From positions 186,001 through 250,000 of the forward strand of contig NZ_CP125781.1 of assembly GCF_030053895.1 (NCBI RefSeq): DNA of 64,000 nt, written 5' to 3'. The notes under the pieces are model-generated. The model had not been told where the DNA came from. It ran no database searches and worked only from the letters and a program-made list of their open reading frames with translations. The stretch is from Trabulsiella odontotermitis (GTDB lineage Bacteria > Pseudomonadota > Gammaproteobacteria > Enterobacterales > Enterobacteriaceae). A program made the position numbers and the translations under genes. Within the stretch, counting starts at the first letter, position 1. Each line of letters opens with the position of its first letter. Of this stretch, positions 24,295 through 33,698 are shown piece by piece.

Positions 24295-26276
24295 AAGCAG
24301 TTGTATTCGCTTATCACGATATGGGTTGTGCGGGTATTCAGGCGCTGCTGGACGCCGGATACGACATTGAAGCGATTTTTACCCACCCGGATAACGCCAG
24401 TGAAAATCACTTTTTCGGCTCCGTGGCGCGTATTGCTGCCGAGCAGGGCATTCAGGTCTACGCGCCAGATGACGTAAACCATCCACTGTGGATCGAGCGT
24501 GTTCGCGCAATGAACCCGGACGTGATTTTCTCATTCTATTACCGCAACCTGCTGTGCAATGAGATCCTCTCTGCAGCCCGTCTGGGCGCGTTTAATCTGC
24601 ATGGTTCGCTGTTGCCGAAATACCGGGGCCGCGCGCCGCTGAACTGGGTGCTGGTCAACGGTGAGAAAGAGACTGGCGTTACGCTGCACCGCATGACTGC
24701 GCGGGCCGATGCCGGCAATATTATCGCGCAGCATCGCGTGGCGATTGATGACGCAGACGCCGCACTGACCCTGCATCACAAGCTGCGCGACGCCGCAAAG
24801 GTGCTGCTGCATGACACGCTGCCAGCCATTCGTGAAGGCCATTTTAACGAGACAGCGCAGGATGAAAGCCTGGCGACGTATGTTGGTCGCCGTACCCCGG
24901 AAGACGGACGTCTGGACTGGGACAAACCCGCCGCTGAGCTGCACAACCTGGTGCGTGCAGTGTCCGACCCGTGGCCGGGCGCGTTTGGTTATGCTGGCGC
25001 CAACAAATTTATCGTCTGGAAATCCCGCCTGCACAGCGAGATGCAGGGCGCGAAACCCGGTACCGTACTGTCGGTCTCGCCGTTGATTGTCGCCTGTCGC
25101 GACGGCGCGCTGGAGATCGTCACCGGCCAGGCCGAGCATGGCGTTTACGTGCAGGGCGGTCAGCTGGCGCAGGCATTGGGGTTGGTGGCTGGTGCGCTGC
25201 TGAGCAGCAAGCCGGTTGTCGCCATTAAGCGCCGCACGCGGGTGCTGATCCTCGGCGTGAACGGATTTATCGGTAATCATCTCACTGAGCGTCTGCTGGC
25301 GGACGACAACTACGAAATTTACGGTCTGGATATCGGCTCCGACGCCATCAGCCGTTTCCTCGACTGCCCGCGTTTCCACTTCGTCGAGGGTGATATCAGC
25401 ATTCACTCCGAATGGATTGAGTATCACATTAAAAAGTGCGACGTGGTGCTGCCGCTGGTGGCCATCGCCACGCCAATCGAATATACCCGTAACCCGCTGC
25501 GCGTGTTTGAGCTGGATTTCGAAGAGAACCTGAAAATCATCCGCGACTGCGTGAAGTACAACAAGCGCATCATCTTCCCGTCGACTTCTGAAGTGTACGG
25601 CATGTGCACCGACAACCATTTCGACGAAGACACTTCAAACCTGGTGGTCGGGCCGATCAACAAACAGCGCTGGATTTACTCCGTGTCCAAACAGTTGCTC
25701 GACCGGGTGATCTGGGCGTACGGCGACAAGCACGGGCTCAAATTTACCCTGTTCCGTCCGTTCAATTGGATGGGGCCGCGCCTCGACAACCTTAACGCTG
25801 CGCGCATCGGCAGCTCCCGCGCCATTACGCAGTTGATCCTCAACCTGGTGGAAGGCTCGCCGATTAAACTGATTGAAGGCGGCAAGCAGAAACGCTGCTT
25901 TACGGACATCAGCGACGGTATTGAAGCGCTGTTCCGCATCATCGAAAACAAAGAGGGGCGTTGCGACGGGCAGATCATTAACATCGGCAACCCGGACAAC
26001 GAAGCGAGCATTAAAGCGCTGGCGGAGATGCTGCTGGCGAGCTTTGAACGTCACCCGTTGCGCGACCGCTTCCCGCCATTCGCCGGTTTCCGTGAAGTGG
26101 AAAGCAGCAACTACTACGGCAAAGGGTATCAGGACGTAGAGCACCGTAAACCCAGTATCCGCAACGCGAAACGCTGCCTGAACTGGGTACCGGTGGTCGG
26201 AATGGAAAAAACCGTTGACGAAACGCTGGATTTCTTCCTGCGTACCGTCGAACTGACGGATGAAAAAGCCTTATGA
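24291..26276 (+). CDS. arnA: Bifunctional UDP-Ara4N formyltransferase / UDP-GlcA C-4 decarboxylase ArnA
   Basis: A 661-residue fusion enzyme (E. coli 660). The N-terminal domain (about 1-305) formylates UDP-Ara4N with N10-formyl-THF, and the catalytic Asn102/His104 of FNLHGSLLPK are present. The C-terminal SDR domain (about 315-661) oxidatively decarboxylates UDP-glucuronic acid. Its NAD motif is GVNGFIGNH and its catalytic region FPSTSEVYGMC. It catalyses the first and third dedicated steps of the pathway, on either side of ArnB. ATGA overlap with arnC. Confidence 0.97.
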   Translation: MKAVVFAYHDMGCAGIQALLDAGYDIEAIFTHPDNASENHFFGSVARIAAEQGIQVYAPDDVNHPLWIERVRAMNPDVIFSFYYRNLLCNEILSAARLGAFNLHGSLLPKYRGRAPLNWVLVNGEKETGVTLHRMTARADAGNIIAQHRVAIDDADAALTLHHKLRDAAKVLLHDTLPAIREGHFNETAQDESLATYVGRRTPEDGRLDWDKPAAELHNLVRAVSDPWPGAFGYAGANKFIVWKSRLHSEMQGAKPGTVLSVSPLIVACRDGALEIVTGQAEHGVYVQGGQLAQALGLVAGALLSSKPVVAIKRRTRVLILGVNGFIGNHLTERLLADDNYEIYGLDIGSDAISRFLDCPRFHFVEGDISIHSEWIEYHIKKCDVVLPLVAIATPIEYTRNPLRVFELDFEENLKIIRDCVKYNKRIIFPSTSEVYGMCTDNHFDEDTSNLVVGPINKQRWIYSVSKQLLDRVIWAYGDKHGLKFTLFRPFNWMGPRLDNLNAARIGSSRAITQLILNLVEGSPIKLIEGGKQKRCFTDISDGIEALFRIIENKEGRCDGQIINIGNPDNEASIKALAEMLLASFERHPLRDRFPPFAGFREVESSNYYGKGYQDVEHRKPSIRNAKRCLNWVPVVGMEKTVDETLDFFLRTVELTDEKAL

Positions 26277-27175
26277 AAAAAGTTGGCTTACGCATTGATG
26301 TGGATACCTTTCGCGGCACCCGCGAAGGGGTTCCCCGCCTGTTGACGTTGCTCCGTGAGCACGACATTCGCGCAAGCCTCTTTTTTAGTGTGGGGCCGGA
26401 CAACATGGGGCGTCATCTCTGGCGCCTGCTGAAACCCAAATTCCTCTGGAAAATGCTGCGTTCGCGCGCGGCATCGCTCTATGGCTGGGATATTTTGCTG
26501 GCAGGCACCGCCTGGCCCGGGCGCAACATCGGTATCGGCAATGCCCGTATCATTTGCGCGGCAGCGAAGGAGCATGAGATAGGCCTCCATGCCTGGGATC
26601 ATCATGCCTGGCAGATGTGGAGCGGAGTCTGGCCGCAATCGCGCATGGAAGTGGAAATTGCCCGTGGCTTGCAGGCGCTGGAAGCGATTATCGACCGTCC
26701 GGTGACCTGCTCGGCCGTGGCGGGCTGGCGCGCTGACCAGCGCGTAGTGAACGCAAAAGAGGCGTTTGGTTTTCTCTACAACAGCGATTGTCGTGGCACA
26801 CGGCCGTTTTTGCCCCGGCTCGATAACGGCGAAGCGGGTACGGTGCAGATCCCGGTGACGCTGCCGACGTGGGACGAAGTGGTAGGCAGTACGGTGAGCG
26901 CCGATGGATTTAACCGTTACCTGCTGGACCGCATTCATCAGGATAATGGCGTGCCGGTCTATACCATTCATGCGGAAGTGGAAGGGATCGTTGGCGCGCC
27001 GCAGTTTGCGGCACTGCTTGCCCAGGCAAAACAGGAAGGCATTGTTTTTTGCCCGCTCAGCCAGATGCTGCTGGAGAGCTTCAGCTCGCTGCCGTTGGGC
27101 GATATTGTGCGTGGCGAAATTGCAGGCCGGGAAGGCTGGCTTGGGTGTGAACATTTACGAGAACCCGGTTTATGA
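26273..27175 (+). CDS. arnD: 4-deoxy-4-formamido-arabinose-undecaprenyl-phosphate deformylase ArnD
   Basis: NodB-type polysaccharide deacetylase-fold enzyme that removes the formyl group from the undecaprenyl-linked sugar and so drives the pathway forward. It has 300 residues (E. coli 296). The metal-binding RIDVDT is at residues 7-12 and the second motif IGLHAWDHHAWQ lies near residue 103. A mid-protein GWRADQR segment and a C-terminal IHAEVEG are also family features. It overlaps arnA and arnT by 4 bp each. Confidence 0.95.
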   Translation: MKKVGLRIDVDTFRGTREGVPRLLTLLREHDIRASLFFSVGPDNMGRHLWRLLKPKFLWKMLRSRAASLYGWDILLAGTAWPGRNIGIGNARIICAAAKEHEIGLHAWDHHAWQMWSGVWPQSRMEVEIARGLQALEAIIDRPVTCSAVAGWRADQRVVNAKEAFGFLYNSDCRGTRPFLPRLDNGEAGTVQIPVTLPTWDEVVGSTVSADGFNRYLLDRIHQDNGVPVYTIHAEVEGIVGAPQFAALLAQAKQEGIVFCPLSQMLLESFSSLPLGDIVRGEIAGREGWLGCEHLREPGL

Positions 27176-28827
27176 AATCACTGCGCTATGGCGTTTCACT
27201 GGTTATTCTTTTTGCGCTGTATTACCTGATCCCGCCCCATTTCCGTCTGCTCTGGCAGCCGGACGAAACCCGTTATGCTGAAGTGAGCCGCGAAATGCTC
27301 GCCTCCGGCGACTGGATCGTGCCGCACCTTTTAGGGCTGCGTTATTTCGAAAAACCGATCGCCGGTTACTGGATCAATTCCATCGGTCAGTGGCTGTTTG
27401 GCGACAGCAATTTTGCGGTGCGCTTTGGGTCGGTGTTTTCCATCACGCTGACGGCATTGCTGGTTGCCTGGCTGGCATGGAAACTGTGGCGGGACAAGAA
27501 AACCGCGGTGCTGTCAGCAGTGATTTTCCTCACCGCGTTTCTGGTGTACGGCATCGGCACGTACGCGGTGCTTGACCCGATGATCACCCTCTGGCTGGTG
27601 CTGGCGATGTGCAGTTTCTGGGCGGCGTCGCAATCGGCCACGCGTGGCGGAAAAATCGGCGGTTATCTGCTGTTGGGCTTCGCCTGCGGCATGGGGGTGA
27701 TGACCAAAGGCTTTCTGGCGCTTGCTGTGCCGGTGATCGGCGTGTTGCCGTGGGTGATTGTGCAAAAACGCTGGCGCGAGGTGCTGACTTACGGCTGGCT
27801 GGCGGTGCTGGTATGCGTGCTGACCGTACTGCCCTGGGGGCTGGCGATCGCCCAGCGTGAGCCGGATTTCTGGCGCTACTTTTTCTGGGTTGAACATATT
27901 CAGCGCTTCGCGAAGAGCGACGCGCAGCACAAAGCGCCATTCTGGTATTACCTGCCGTTTCTGATTGCCGGGAGTCTGCCATGGCTGGCGCTACTGCCCG
28001 GCGTGCTGAAGCGCGGCTGGCGGGATAATAACGGCCTTCGCGCGGAGTTTTACCTGTTGGGCTGGGTGGTGATGCCGTTGCTGTTTTTCAGCATCGCGAA
28101 GGGAAAACTGCCGACTTACATTCTGCCCTGCTTTGCGCCGCTGGCGATACTGATGGCACGCTACGCGCAGGAGGCAGTGACGCGCGGTAGCCGGGCGCTG
28201 ACGGTCAACGGCGTCATCAATATCGTGGTTGGCCTGACAGGGCTGGCGGCGGTGCTGGTGGTCTCGCCGTGGGGCATGCTCAAACACCCGGTCTGGACAC
28301 CAATCGAACTGTATAAGTGCCTGCTCGCGGCCATCGCTTTTGGCGTCTGGGCGTTAATGGGCTGGCTGGCTATCAAAGACGGCGTGCAGCGCTGGGCGCT
28401 GGCGGCCTGCTGCCCGATGGGCATTGCGCTGCTGGTGGGCTTTGCCATCCCGGATCGGGTGATTGATGGCAAACAGCCGCAATTCCTGATCGACATCGTC
28501 AGTGAATCGCTGATACCCAGCCGCTACGTGCTGACCAATGAAGTCGGCGTCGCTGCCGGGCTGGCGTGGCAGCTGAAACGTAACGATATCATCATGATGG
28601 GCATGCGCGGCGAACTGGAGTATGGTCTGTCTTATCCGGAAGGAAAGTCCCGCTATATCGATAAATCCGACTTCAGCGCCTGGCTGGAACAGCACCGCCA
28701 GCAGGGGCCGGTTTCGCTGGTGCTGAAATTAGAGAGAGGGCAAACCATCGCTGAACTGCCGCTGCCGAAGCCCGACCATATCTATGTGATGGGGCGGATG
28801 GCCTTTATTCAGTATCTACCGCAATGA
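27172..28827 (+). CDS. arnT: Lipid A aminoarabinose transferase ArnT
   Basis: Multi-pass inner-membrane transferase that moves L-Ara4N from undecaprenyl phosphate to lipid A on the periplasmic face, lowering the negative charge that polymyxin binds. The 551-residue protein (E. coli 550) belongs to the PMT-like GT83 family. The first periplasmic loop holds the family-defining acidic pair region (LLWQPDETRYAEVSREML) and the nearby YFEKPIAGYW. A long C-terminal periplasmic domain follows about twelve hydrophobic segments. It has 4-bp overlaps with arnD and arnE. Confidence 0.96.
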   Translation: MKSLRYGVSLVILFALYYLIPPHFRLLWQPDETRYAEVSREMLASGDWIVPHLLGLRYFEKPIAGYWINSIGQWLFGDSNFAVRFGSVFSITLTALLVAWLAWKLWRDKKTAVLSAVIFLTAFLVYGIGTYAVLDPMITLWLVLAMCSFWAASQSATRGGKIGGYLLLGFACGMGVMTKGFLALAVPVIGVLPWVIVQKRWREVLTYGWLAVLVCVLTVLPWGLAIAQREPDFWRYFFWVEHIQRFAKSDAQHKAPFWYYLPFLIAGSLPWLALLPGVLKRGWRDNNGLRAEFYLLGWVVMPLLFFSIAKGKLPTYILPCFAPLAILMARYAQEAVTRGSRALTVNGVINIVVGLTGLAAVLVVSPWGMLKHPVWTPIELYKCLLAAIAFGVWALMGWLAIKDGVQRWALAACCPMGIALLVGFAIPDRVIDGKQPQFLIDIVSESLIPSRYVLTNEVGVAAGLAWQLKRNDIIMMGMRGELEYGLSYPEGKSRYIDKSDFSAWLEQHRQQGPVSLVLKLERGQTIAELPLPKPDHIYVMGRMAFIQYLPQ

Positions 28828-29162
28828 CGGCGTGGATCTGTCTCGTGCTGGCGAGCCTGCTGAGTTGCCTCGGTCAGCTGTGCCAGAAACAGGCTACGCA
28901 CCCGGCAAAAACCGGGGCGCGCGGGCGGCATATTGTTCTCTGGCTGGGGCTGGCGCTGCTGATGCTCGGCGGCGGTATGCTGCTGTGGCTGCTGGTGCTG
29001 CAGCGCGTTCCTGTCGGTATCGCCTACCCGATGCTGAGCCTTAACTTCGTCTGGGTCACGCTGGCGGCGCGTCTGGTCTGGCGTGAGCCAGTGGCGTTGC
29101 GCCACTGGACCGGCGTCGCGCTGATTATTGCCGGTATTGTCATTCTCGGGGGGAGCGTCTGA
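28824..29162 (+). CDS. arnE: Ara4N-phosphoundecaprenol flippase subunit ArnE
   Basis: A 112-residue four-helix membrane protein of the EamA/small-multidrug-resistance fold (E. coli 111). It is expected to pair with ArnF to flip undecaprenyl-phosphate-L-Ara4N to the periplasm. Typical features are the N-terminal SCLGQLCQK and the central VPVGIAYPMLSLNFVWVTL. It starts within the arnT stop (4-bp overlap). Confidence 0.94.
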   Translation: MTAWICLVLASLLSCLGQLCQKQATHPAKTGARGRHIVLWLGLALLMLGGGMLLWLLVLQRVPVGIAYPMLSLNFVWVTLAARLVWREPVALRHWTGVALIIAGIVILGGSV

Positions 29163-29542
29163 TGGGCATTCTCTGGGCGTTACTGAGTGTGATTCTGGTC
29201 AGCGCAGCGCAACTGACGCTGCGCCATGCGATGTTGCAGTTTCCCCCGGCGACCTCGCCAGTGCTGTTTTTGCAGCATCTGCTGCAGGCGGCGCCGGGTT
29301 CGCTACCGCTGCTGCTCGGCCTGCTGGGTTATCTCGCCTCAATGGTGTGCTGGTATTTCGCCCTTCACCGTTTGCCGCTCTTTCGTGCCTATGCGCTGTT
29401 AAGCCTCAGCTACATTCTGGTCTGGGTCGCGGCGATAACGCTTCCTGGCTGGCATGAGCCGTTTTCCTGGCGTGCGCTGTTCGGCGTTGTGGTGATTGTG
29501 GCTGGGGTGATGGTGATTTTCACCCCGCAGAAGAAACGCTAG
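29162..29542 (+). CDS. arnF: Ara4N-phosphoundecaprenol flippase subunit ArnF
   Basis: A 126-residue four-helix membrane protein (E. coli 128), the partner of ArnE. It carries SAAQLTLRHAMLQFP near the N-terminus and RAYALLSLSYILVWVAA in the centre. It begins in a TGATG overlap with arnE and ends the operon. Its TAG stop overlaps the yhhT stop on the opposite strand by 4 bp, leaving no room for a terminator between them. Confidence 0.93.
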   Translation: MGILWALLSVILVSAAQLTLRHAMLQFPPATSPVLFLQHLLQAAPGSLPLLLGLLGYLASMVCWYFALHRLPLFRAYALLSLSYILVWVAAITLPGWHEPFSWRALFGVVVIVAGVMVIFTPQKKR

Positions 29543-30588
29543 CCGGGCAGGCGGCTTTTTGGTCGCCCCGGCCCAAGCAGGATTGCCATTTTGCTGCCGC
29601 CCGTCGTGGTCTCCATCCAGATTTTACAGACACTGGTCAGCGGCACCGAGAGTAGCATACCGACCGGCCCTAACAGCCAGCCCCAGATCAGCAACGACAG
29701 GAACACCACCAGCGTCGACATACCTAACCGGTGGCCCATCATGCGCGGCTCGACGATATTACCCAGCACCATATGCACGGCAAAGAACAACGCCCCGACC
29801 ATCAGACACTCGTAATAACCGTTGAATAAGAACGCCTGAATCATCGGCGGAATAGCGGACAGCACCGCGCCGATATTCGGCACATAATTGAGCAGAAACG
29901 CCAGTACGCCCCACATCAACGCAAACTGGATGTCCAGCAACGCCAGCCCCAGCCAGACAATCGCCCCGGTCCACAGGCTGAGCAGCGTTTTCAGCGCCAG
30001 ATAATGCGACACCCCTTTCAGCGCCCGGTGCAGCCCGGCGATGTGGATCTGCGGCTGCGCGAGAGCGAAACGCAGTTTGTACGGCACATGGCGCACTTCG
30101 AACAGCATAAACACCACGGTCATCATCAGCAGCAAAATGCTGGCCATCGCCCCGGACAACCCGGCCATCATGGTGGTGGCAAAGGTCATCATTTTGTCGG
30201 AGTCCATGCGCTGCAGCAGTCGTTCGGGTGACATGCGCAGGTGCAGGAACGGCAGCGTTTCCTGGATATCAATCAGCTTGCGGGTCAGCTCCTTGTTGTA
30301 TTTCGGCATCATTGCGATGAATTCGTTGATCGAGGCCGCCAGCACGCCGACCAGCGCGGTGAGTACGCACAGCATCACGACCACGACGATGGTAATCGCC
30401 ACCGGGCGCGACAGACCACGGCGGATAAACCAGCGCACCAGCGGGTTGAGGATGATGGCGAAAAAAAGCGCCATCAGCAGTTGAACGATGATATCAGCCG
30501 CGGCATGAATGCCTGCCAGAATGACAACAAGCGACGCCAGTTTGAGTAGGATGTGCAATCCCGCTTTGTCGGGAACAGTGGAAGTCAT
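29539..30588 (-). CDS. yhhT: AI-2E family (PerM-like) transporter YhhT
   Basis: An inner-membrane protein of the AI-2E/UPF0118 family; 349 residues with the start at 30588, equal to E. coli YhhT. Hydrophobic segments cluster at residues 15-80, 145-170 and 205-330, with the family motif LLNYVPNIGAVLS and a C-terminal PLTSVCKIWMET. AAGGA lies 7 bases before this ATG, so I prefer it to an in-frame ATG 27 bases upstream. The substrate is unknown. It is divergent from yhhS. Confidence 0.92.
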   Translation of the reverse strand: MTSTVPDKAGLHILLKLASLVVILAGIHAAADIIVQLLMALFFAIILNPLVRWFIRRGLSRPVAITIVVVVMLCVLTALVGVLAASINEFIAMMPKYNKELTRKLIDIQETLPFLHLRMSPERLLQRMDSDKMMTFATTMMAGLSGAMASILLLMMTVVFMLFEVRHVPYKLRFALAQPQIHIAGLHRALKGVSHYLALKTLLSLWTGAIVWLGLALLDIQFALMWGVLAFLLNYVPNIGAVLSAIPPMIQAFLFNGYYECLMVGALFFAVHMVLGNIVEPRMMGHRLGMSTLVVFLSLLIWGWLLGPVGMLLSVPLTSVCKIWMETTTGGSKMAILLGPGRPKSRLPG

Positions 30589-30717
30589 AGTCGTGTCCTT
30601 TACGATGGTCGCCATTAAGTGTAGCGGCTCGTTGCGGGCTTACTGTCTGAAAATCGGTGCGAAAACGCGTTTCGTCATGCAATAATGAAACACGGTTGTG
30701 GAAATCCGGGTAACGCT

Positions 30718-31938
30718 ATGCCTGACTCCGTCGCGGGGCAAGAACTGACGGGCTTGCGCCTTAACTTACGCATCGTCTCTGTTGCGATTTTCAATTTTGC
30801 CAGCTATCTCACCATCGGTCTGCCGCTGGCGGTGCTGCCCGGCTACGTCCATGACGTGATGGGGTTCAGCGCCTTCTGGGCGGGGCTGGTGGTGAGTATT
30901 CAGTATTTCGCCACGCTGCTCAGCCGCCCTCACGCGGGGCGTTATGCCGATCTCCTTGGGCCGAAAAAAGTGGTGGTGTTTGGGTTGTGCGGTTGCTTCC
31001 TCAGCGGCGTCAGTTATTTGCTCGCCGGGTTCGGCAGCGGCTGGCCGATCCTCAGTCTTATTCTGTTGTGCGTGGGTCGCCTGATTCTCGGCGTCGGGCA
31101 GAGCTTCGCCGGTACCGGCTCCACGCTGTGGGGCGTCGGTATGGTGGGGTCGCTGCATATCGGGCGGGTGATTTCGTGGAATGGCATCGTGACCTACGGC
31201 GCGATGGCGATGGGGGCGCCGCTGGGTGTGCTCTGCTATCAGTACGGAGGATTGCACGGGCTGTCGCTGACCATCATTGCCGTGGCGTTGGTGGCCATTC
31301 TTGGCGCGCTGCCGCGTCCGGCAGTGAAAGCGGGCAAGGGCAAACCGATGTCGTTTCGCGCCGTGCTCGGGCGCGTCTGGCTGTATGGCATGGCGCTGGC
31401 GCTCGCCACCACCGGTTTTGGCGTGATCGCCACTTTCATCACTCTGTTTTATGACGCAAAAGGCTGGGATGGCGCGGCCTGGGCGCTGACCTTTTTTAGT
31501 GTGGCGTTCGTCGGCACGCGATTGCTGTTTCCCAATGGCATTAACCGTCTCGGCGGGCTGAACGTGGCGATGATCTGCTTTGTGATTGAAATTGTTGGCC
31601 TGCTGCTGGTGGGCGTTGCTGAGTCGTCGCTGGTGGCGAAAATCGGCACGTTCCTCGCGGGTGCAGGTTTCTCGCTGGTTTTCCCGGCGCTCGGCGTGGT
31701 GGCGGTAAAAGCGGTGCCTCAGCAGAATCAGGGCTCTGCGCTGGCGACCTACACGGTGTTTATGGACATGTCGCTGGGGATCACCGGGCCGCTGGCCGGG
31801 CTGATGATGGCGTACGCGGGCGTGTCGATGATTTATCTGGCGGCGGCGGGGCTGGTGGTTGTGGCGCTGTTGCTGGTCTGGCGGTTAAAAAAATGGCCCC
31901 CGGTCACGGAACCGGAGGCCGCGTCGTCAACAGAGTAA
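30718..31938 (+). CDS. yhhS: Major facilitator superfamily transporter YhhS
   Basis: A 12-helix MFS protein, 406 residues from the ATG at 30718 (E. coli 405). The loop 2-3 MFS motif is visible as SRPHAGRYADLLGPKK. E. coli YhhS has been linked to arabinose/glyphosate-type efflux, but its natural substrate is unsure. The start was chosen because MPDSVAGQELTGLRLNLRIVS aligns with the E. coli N-terminus; an ATG at 30685 would add 11 residues. Its TAA stop directly abuts the dcrB stop with no gap. Confidence 0.93.
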   Translation: MPDSVAGQELTGLRLNLRIVSVAIFNFASYLTIGLPLAVLPGYVHDVMGFSAFWAGLVVSIQYFATLLSRPHAGRYADLLGPKKVVVFGLCGCFLSGVSYLLAGFGSGWPILSLILLCVGRLILGVGQSFAGTGSTLWGVGMVGSLHIGRVISWNGIVTYGAMAMGAPLGVLCYQYGGLHGLSLTIIAVALVAILGALPRPAVKAGKGKPMSFRAVLGRVWLYGMALALATTGFGVIATFITLFYDAKGWDGAAWALTFFSVAFVGTRLLFPNGINRLGGLNVAMICFVIEIVGLLLVGVAESSLVAKIGTFLAGAGFSLVFPALGVVAVKAVPQQNQGSALATYTVFMDMSLGITGPLAGLMMAYAGVSMIYLAAAGLVVVALLLVWRLKKWPPVTEPEAASSTE

Positions 31939-32496
31939 TTACTGGATGACGAGAGTGTTAATGATGTTTTCCGCCGCGGTCTGCGCCTGCTGCTGATTGT
32001 CGGCAGGCAGCGTGACCTGCATCGTCAGCAGTTTGTTGTCGACTTTACCCAGCACGACGGACGAATAAGCCGTTTGCCCTTTGGCAGAAATAATGCTGTC
32101 GAGTTGCTGCAGTGTGTGGCCTTTCAGTTCGATGGATTTATTGGTTACCACCTGCAACTGTGGGTCACGGTTACGCTGCTGATCTTCCAGACGCTTCGCC
32201 AGCAGAGATAAATCTTCTTTTGTGTCGTCGCCCACAATCACAATGACCGCTTTCTGCCCGGTGGCATCAGAGTAAACATGCATATTGTTGGCTTGCGTCC
32301 CCAGCTTGCCGCTCTGGTCGGTCATATCCGCCGGCAGAGAGAATGTGAGTTTGCCGTCCAGCAGACTCACCGGCTGGCCTGACGCGTTGCTTTCAGCGTT
32401 CGAACCCTGGGCAGGCGCTTTCGTGTCGCTGTTATCACAGGCCGCAAGCACCATCACCAGCAGGCCAATACCGACATACTTAACCAAATTGCGCAT
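31939..32496 (-). CDS. dcrB: DcrB lipoprotein
   Basis: A 185-residue lipoprotein, the same length as E. coli DcrB, which is needed for phage C1/C6 DNA entry and linked to envelope and lipoprotein homeostasis. The signal peptide ends in a lipobox (VLAAC) with lipidated Cys20. The following Asp21 is the classical Lol-avoidance residue, predicting inner-membrane retention facing the periplasm. After a Ser/Asn-rich linker, the DUF1795-like domain starts at about residue 42. AAGGAAG precedes the ATG. Confidence 0.94.
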   Translation of the reverse strand: MRNLVKYVGIGLLVMVLAACDNSDTKAPAQGSNAESNASGQPVSLLDGKLTFSLPADMTDQSGKLGTQANNMHVYSDATGQKAVIVIVGDDTKEDLSLLAKRLEDQQRNRDPQLQVVTNKSIELKGHTLQQLDSIISAKGQTAYSSVVLGKVDNKLLTMQVTLPADNQQQAQTAAENIINTLVIQ

Positions 32497-32569
32497 TGAC
32501 TTCTTCCTTTCGATAAACGGCCATTAATGGCTCATTTAGATATCTTATCACAACCGCAGACGCGAAATT

Positions 32570-33235
32570 TTACCCCGCTTGCAATGGTGACAATTCAGAT
32601 TTATCTGTCAGCCTTTTCAATAGCATATTCAGCAGAACGCCGTACATCGGCAGGAAGAAAATCAGGCTGATAAGCACCTTGAAGCTGTAGTCCACCAGCG
32701 CGATTTCCACCCAGTGCGCCGCCATAAAGGGATCCGTGCTGCGCCAGAAAGCGATAAAGAAGAAAGCGAGCGTGTCGCTGATGTTGCCGAACAGCGTTGA
32801 GGCAGTCGGCGCCAGCCACCAGTGGCGGCTCTGACGCAAGCGGTTAAAGACATGAACGTCAAGAATTTGCCCCAGCGCATAGGCCATAAAACTGGCGGTA
32901 GCGATACGTGCCACAAACAGGTTGAAGGTGCCGAGCGCAGCAAAACCCTGCCATTCGCCCATGTAAAACAGCGCCGAAACCACGTAGGAAATCAGCAGCG
33001 CAGGCACCATCACGGCAAAAATAATGCGTCGGGCCAGCGGCGCGCCAAAAATGCGCACAGTCAAATCGGTGGCAAGAAAGATGAAAGGAAAGCTGAACGC
33101 GCCCCAGGTGGTGTGAAAACCAAAAATGGTGATTGGCAACTGAACCAGATAGTTACTGGAGGTGATCACCAGCAGGTGAAATAGCGAAAGCCAGATCAGC
33201 GCGTTTTTACGCTGCATTACAGAAAACGTTCTCAT
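32570..33235 (-). CDS. yhhQ: Queuosine precursor (preQ0/preQ1) transporter YhhQ
   Basis: A six-helix inner-membrane protein of the vitamin-uptake-like VUT1 family, which imports 7-deazaguanine precursors for queuosine tRNA modification in E. coli. With the ATG at 33235 it has 221 residues, matching E. coli. Family features include TTWGAFSFPFIFLATDLTVRIFG and the C-terminal FGNISDTLAFFFIAF. AAGG lies just upstream of this ATG. A longer frame to 33316 has no such support. No preQ1 riboswitch was recognised upstream. Confidence 0.93.
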   Translation of the reverse strand: MRTFSVMQRKNALIWLSLFHLLVITSSNYLVQLPITIFGFHTTWGAFSFPFIFLATDLTVRIFGAPLARRIIFAVMVPALLISYVVSALFYMGEWQGFAALGTFNLFVARIATASFMAYALGQILDVHVFNRLRQSRHWWLAPTASTLFGNISDTLAFFFIAFWRSTDPFMAAHWVEIALVDYSFKVLISLIFFLPMYGVLLNMLLKRLTDKSELSPLQAG

Positions 33236-33404
33236 TGTTGACCTTTTTAGTAGTTGGGGTGAGGGAACCCAATGTATTTCGAGGCAGGATTGTACTGCGT
33301 TCTGTGCTGCGATCAATGGCTAATTTTCACGCAATCGTTAACCTCGCTTGCATCAGGCAAGCGGCGGCGTAAACTGGTGCCGTTTTTTACCTCGTGAGAT
33401 AACA

Positions 33405-33650
33405 ATGACCGATTCGTTCTCCAGCCCTGATCACACGCTTGATGCGCAAGGGCTCCGCTGTCCTGAACCTGTGATGATGGTGCGTAAAACCGTGCGTACG
33501 ATGCAGATCGGCGAAACGCTGCTGATTATTGCCGACGATCCGGCCACAACGCGTGATATTCCTGGCTTTTGTCGCTTTATGGAGCACGAACTGGTGGCGC
33601 AGCAGACCGACGCGTTACCGTATCGTTATCTGCTGCGCAAAGGTCACTGA
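33405..33650 (+). CDS. tusA: Sulfur-carrier protein TusA
   Basis: An 81-residue sulfur relay protein (same length as E. coli). It takes persulfide sulfur from IscS and passes it to TusBCD for 2-thiouridine in tRNA. The active Cys19 is in the GLRCPEPVM motif. The ATG at 33405 gives MTDSFSSPDHTLDA, like E. coli; an upstream ATG at 33348 is unlikely. Convergent with zntA across a REP element. Confidence 0.96.
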   Translation: MTDSFSSPDHTLDAQGLRCPEPVMMVRKTVRTMQIGETLLIIADDPATTRDIPGFCRFMEHELVAQQTDALPYRYLLRKGH

Positions 33651-33663
33651 GCGCAGCCCCTGC

Positions 33664-33695
33664 GTAGGCCGGGTCAGGCGTAGCCGCCACCCGGC
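33664..33695. repeat. REP element between tusA and zntA
   Basis: GTAGGCCGGGTCAGGCG followed by TAGCCGCCACCCGGC forms the standard REP stem between two convergent stop codons. It is the only stem-loop here, so it may also serve the 3' ends of both transcripts. Confidence 0.85.
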
Positions 33696-33698
33696 ATG

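Noticed and set aside
33236..33404. preQ1 riboswitch before the queuosine-precursor transporter yhhQ
   Set aside because: The leader lacks the short H-type pseudoknot pattern, and E. coli yhhQ is not known to carry one.
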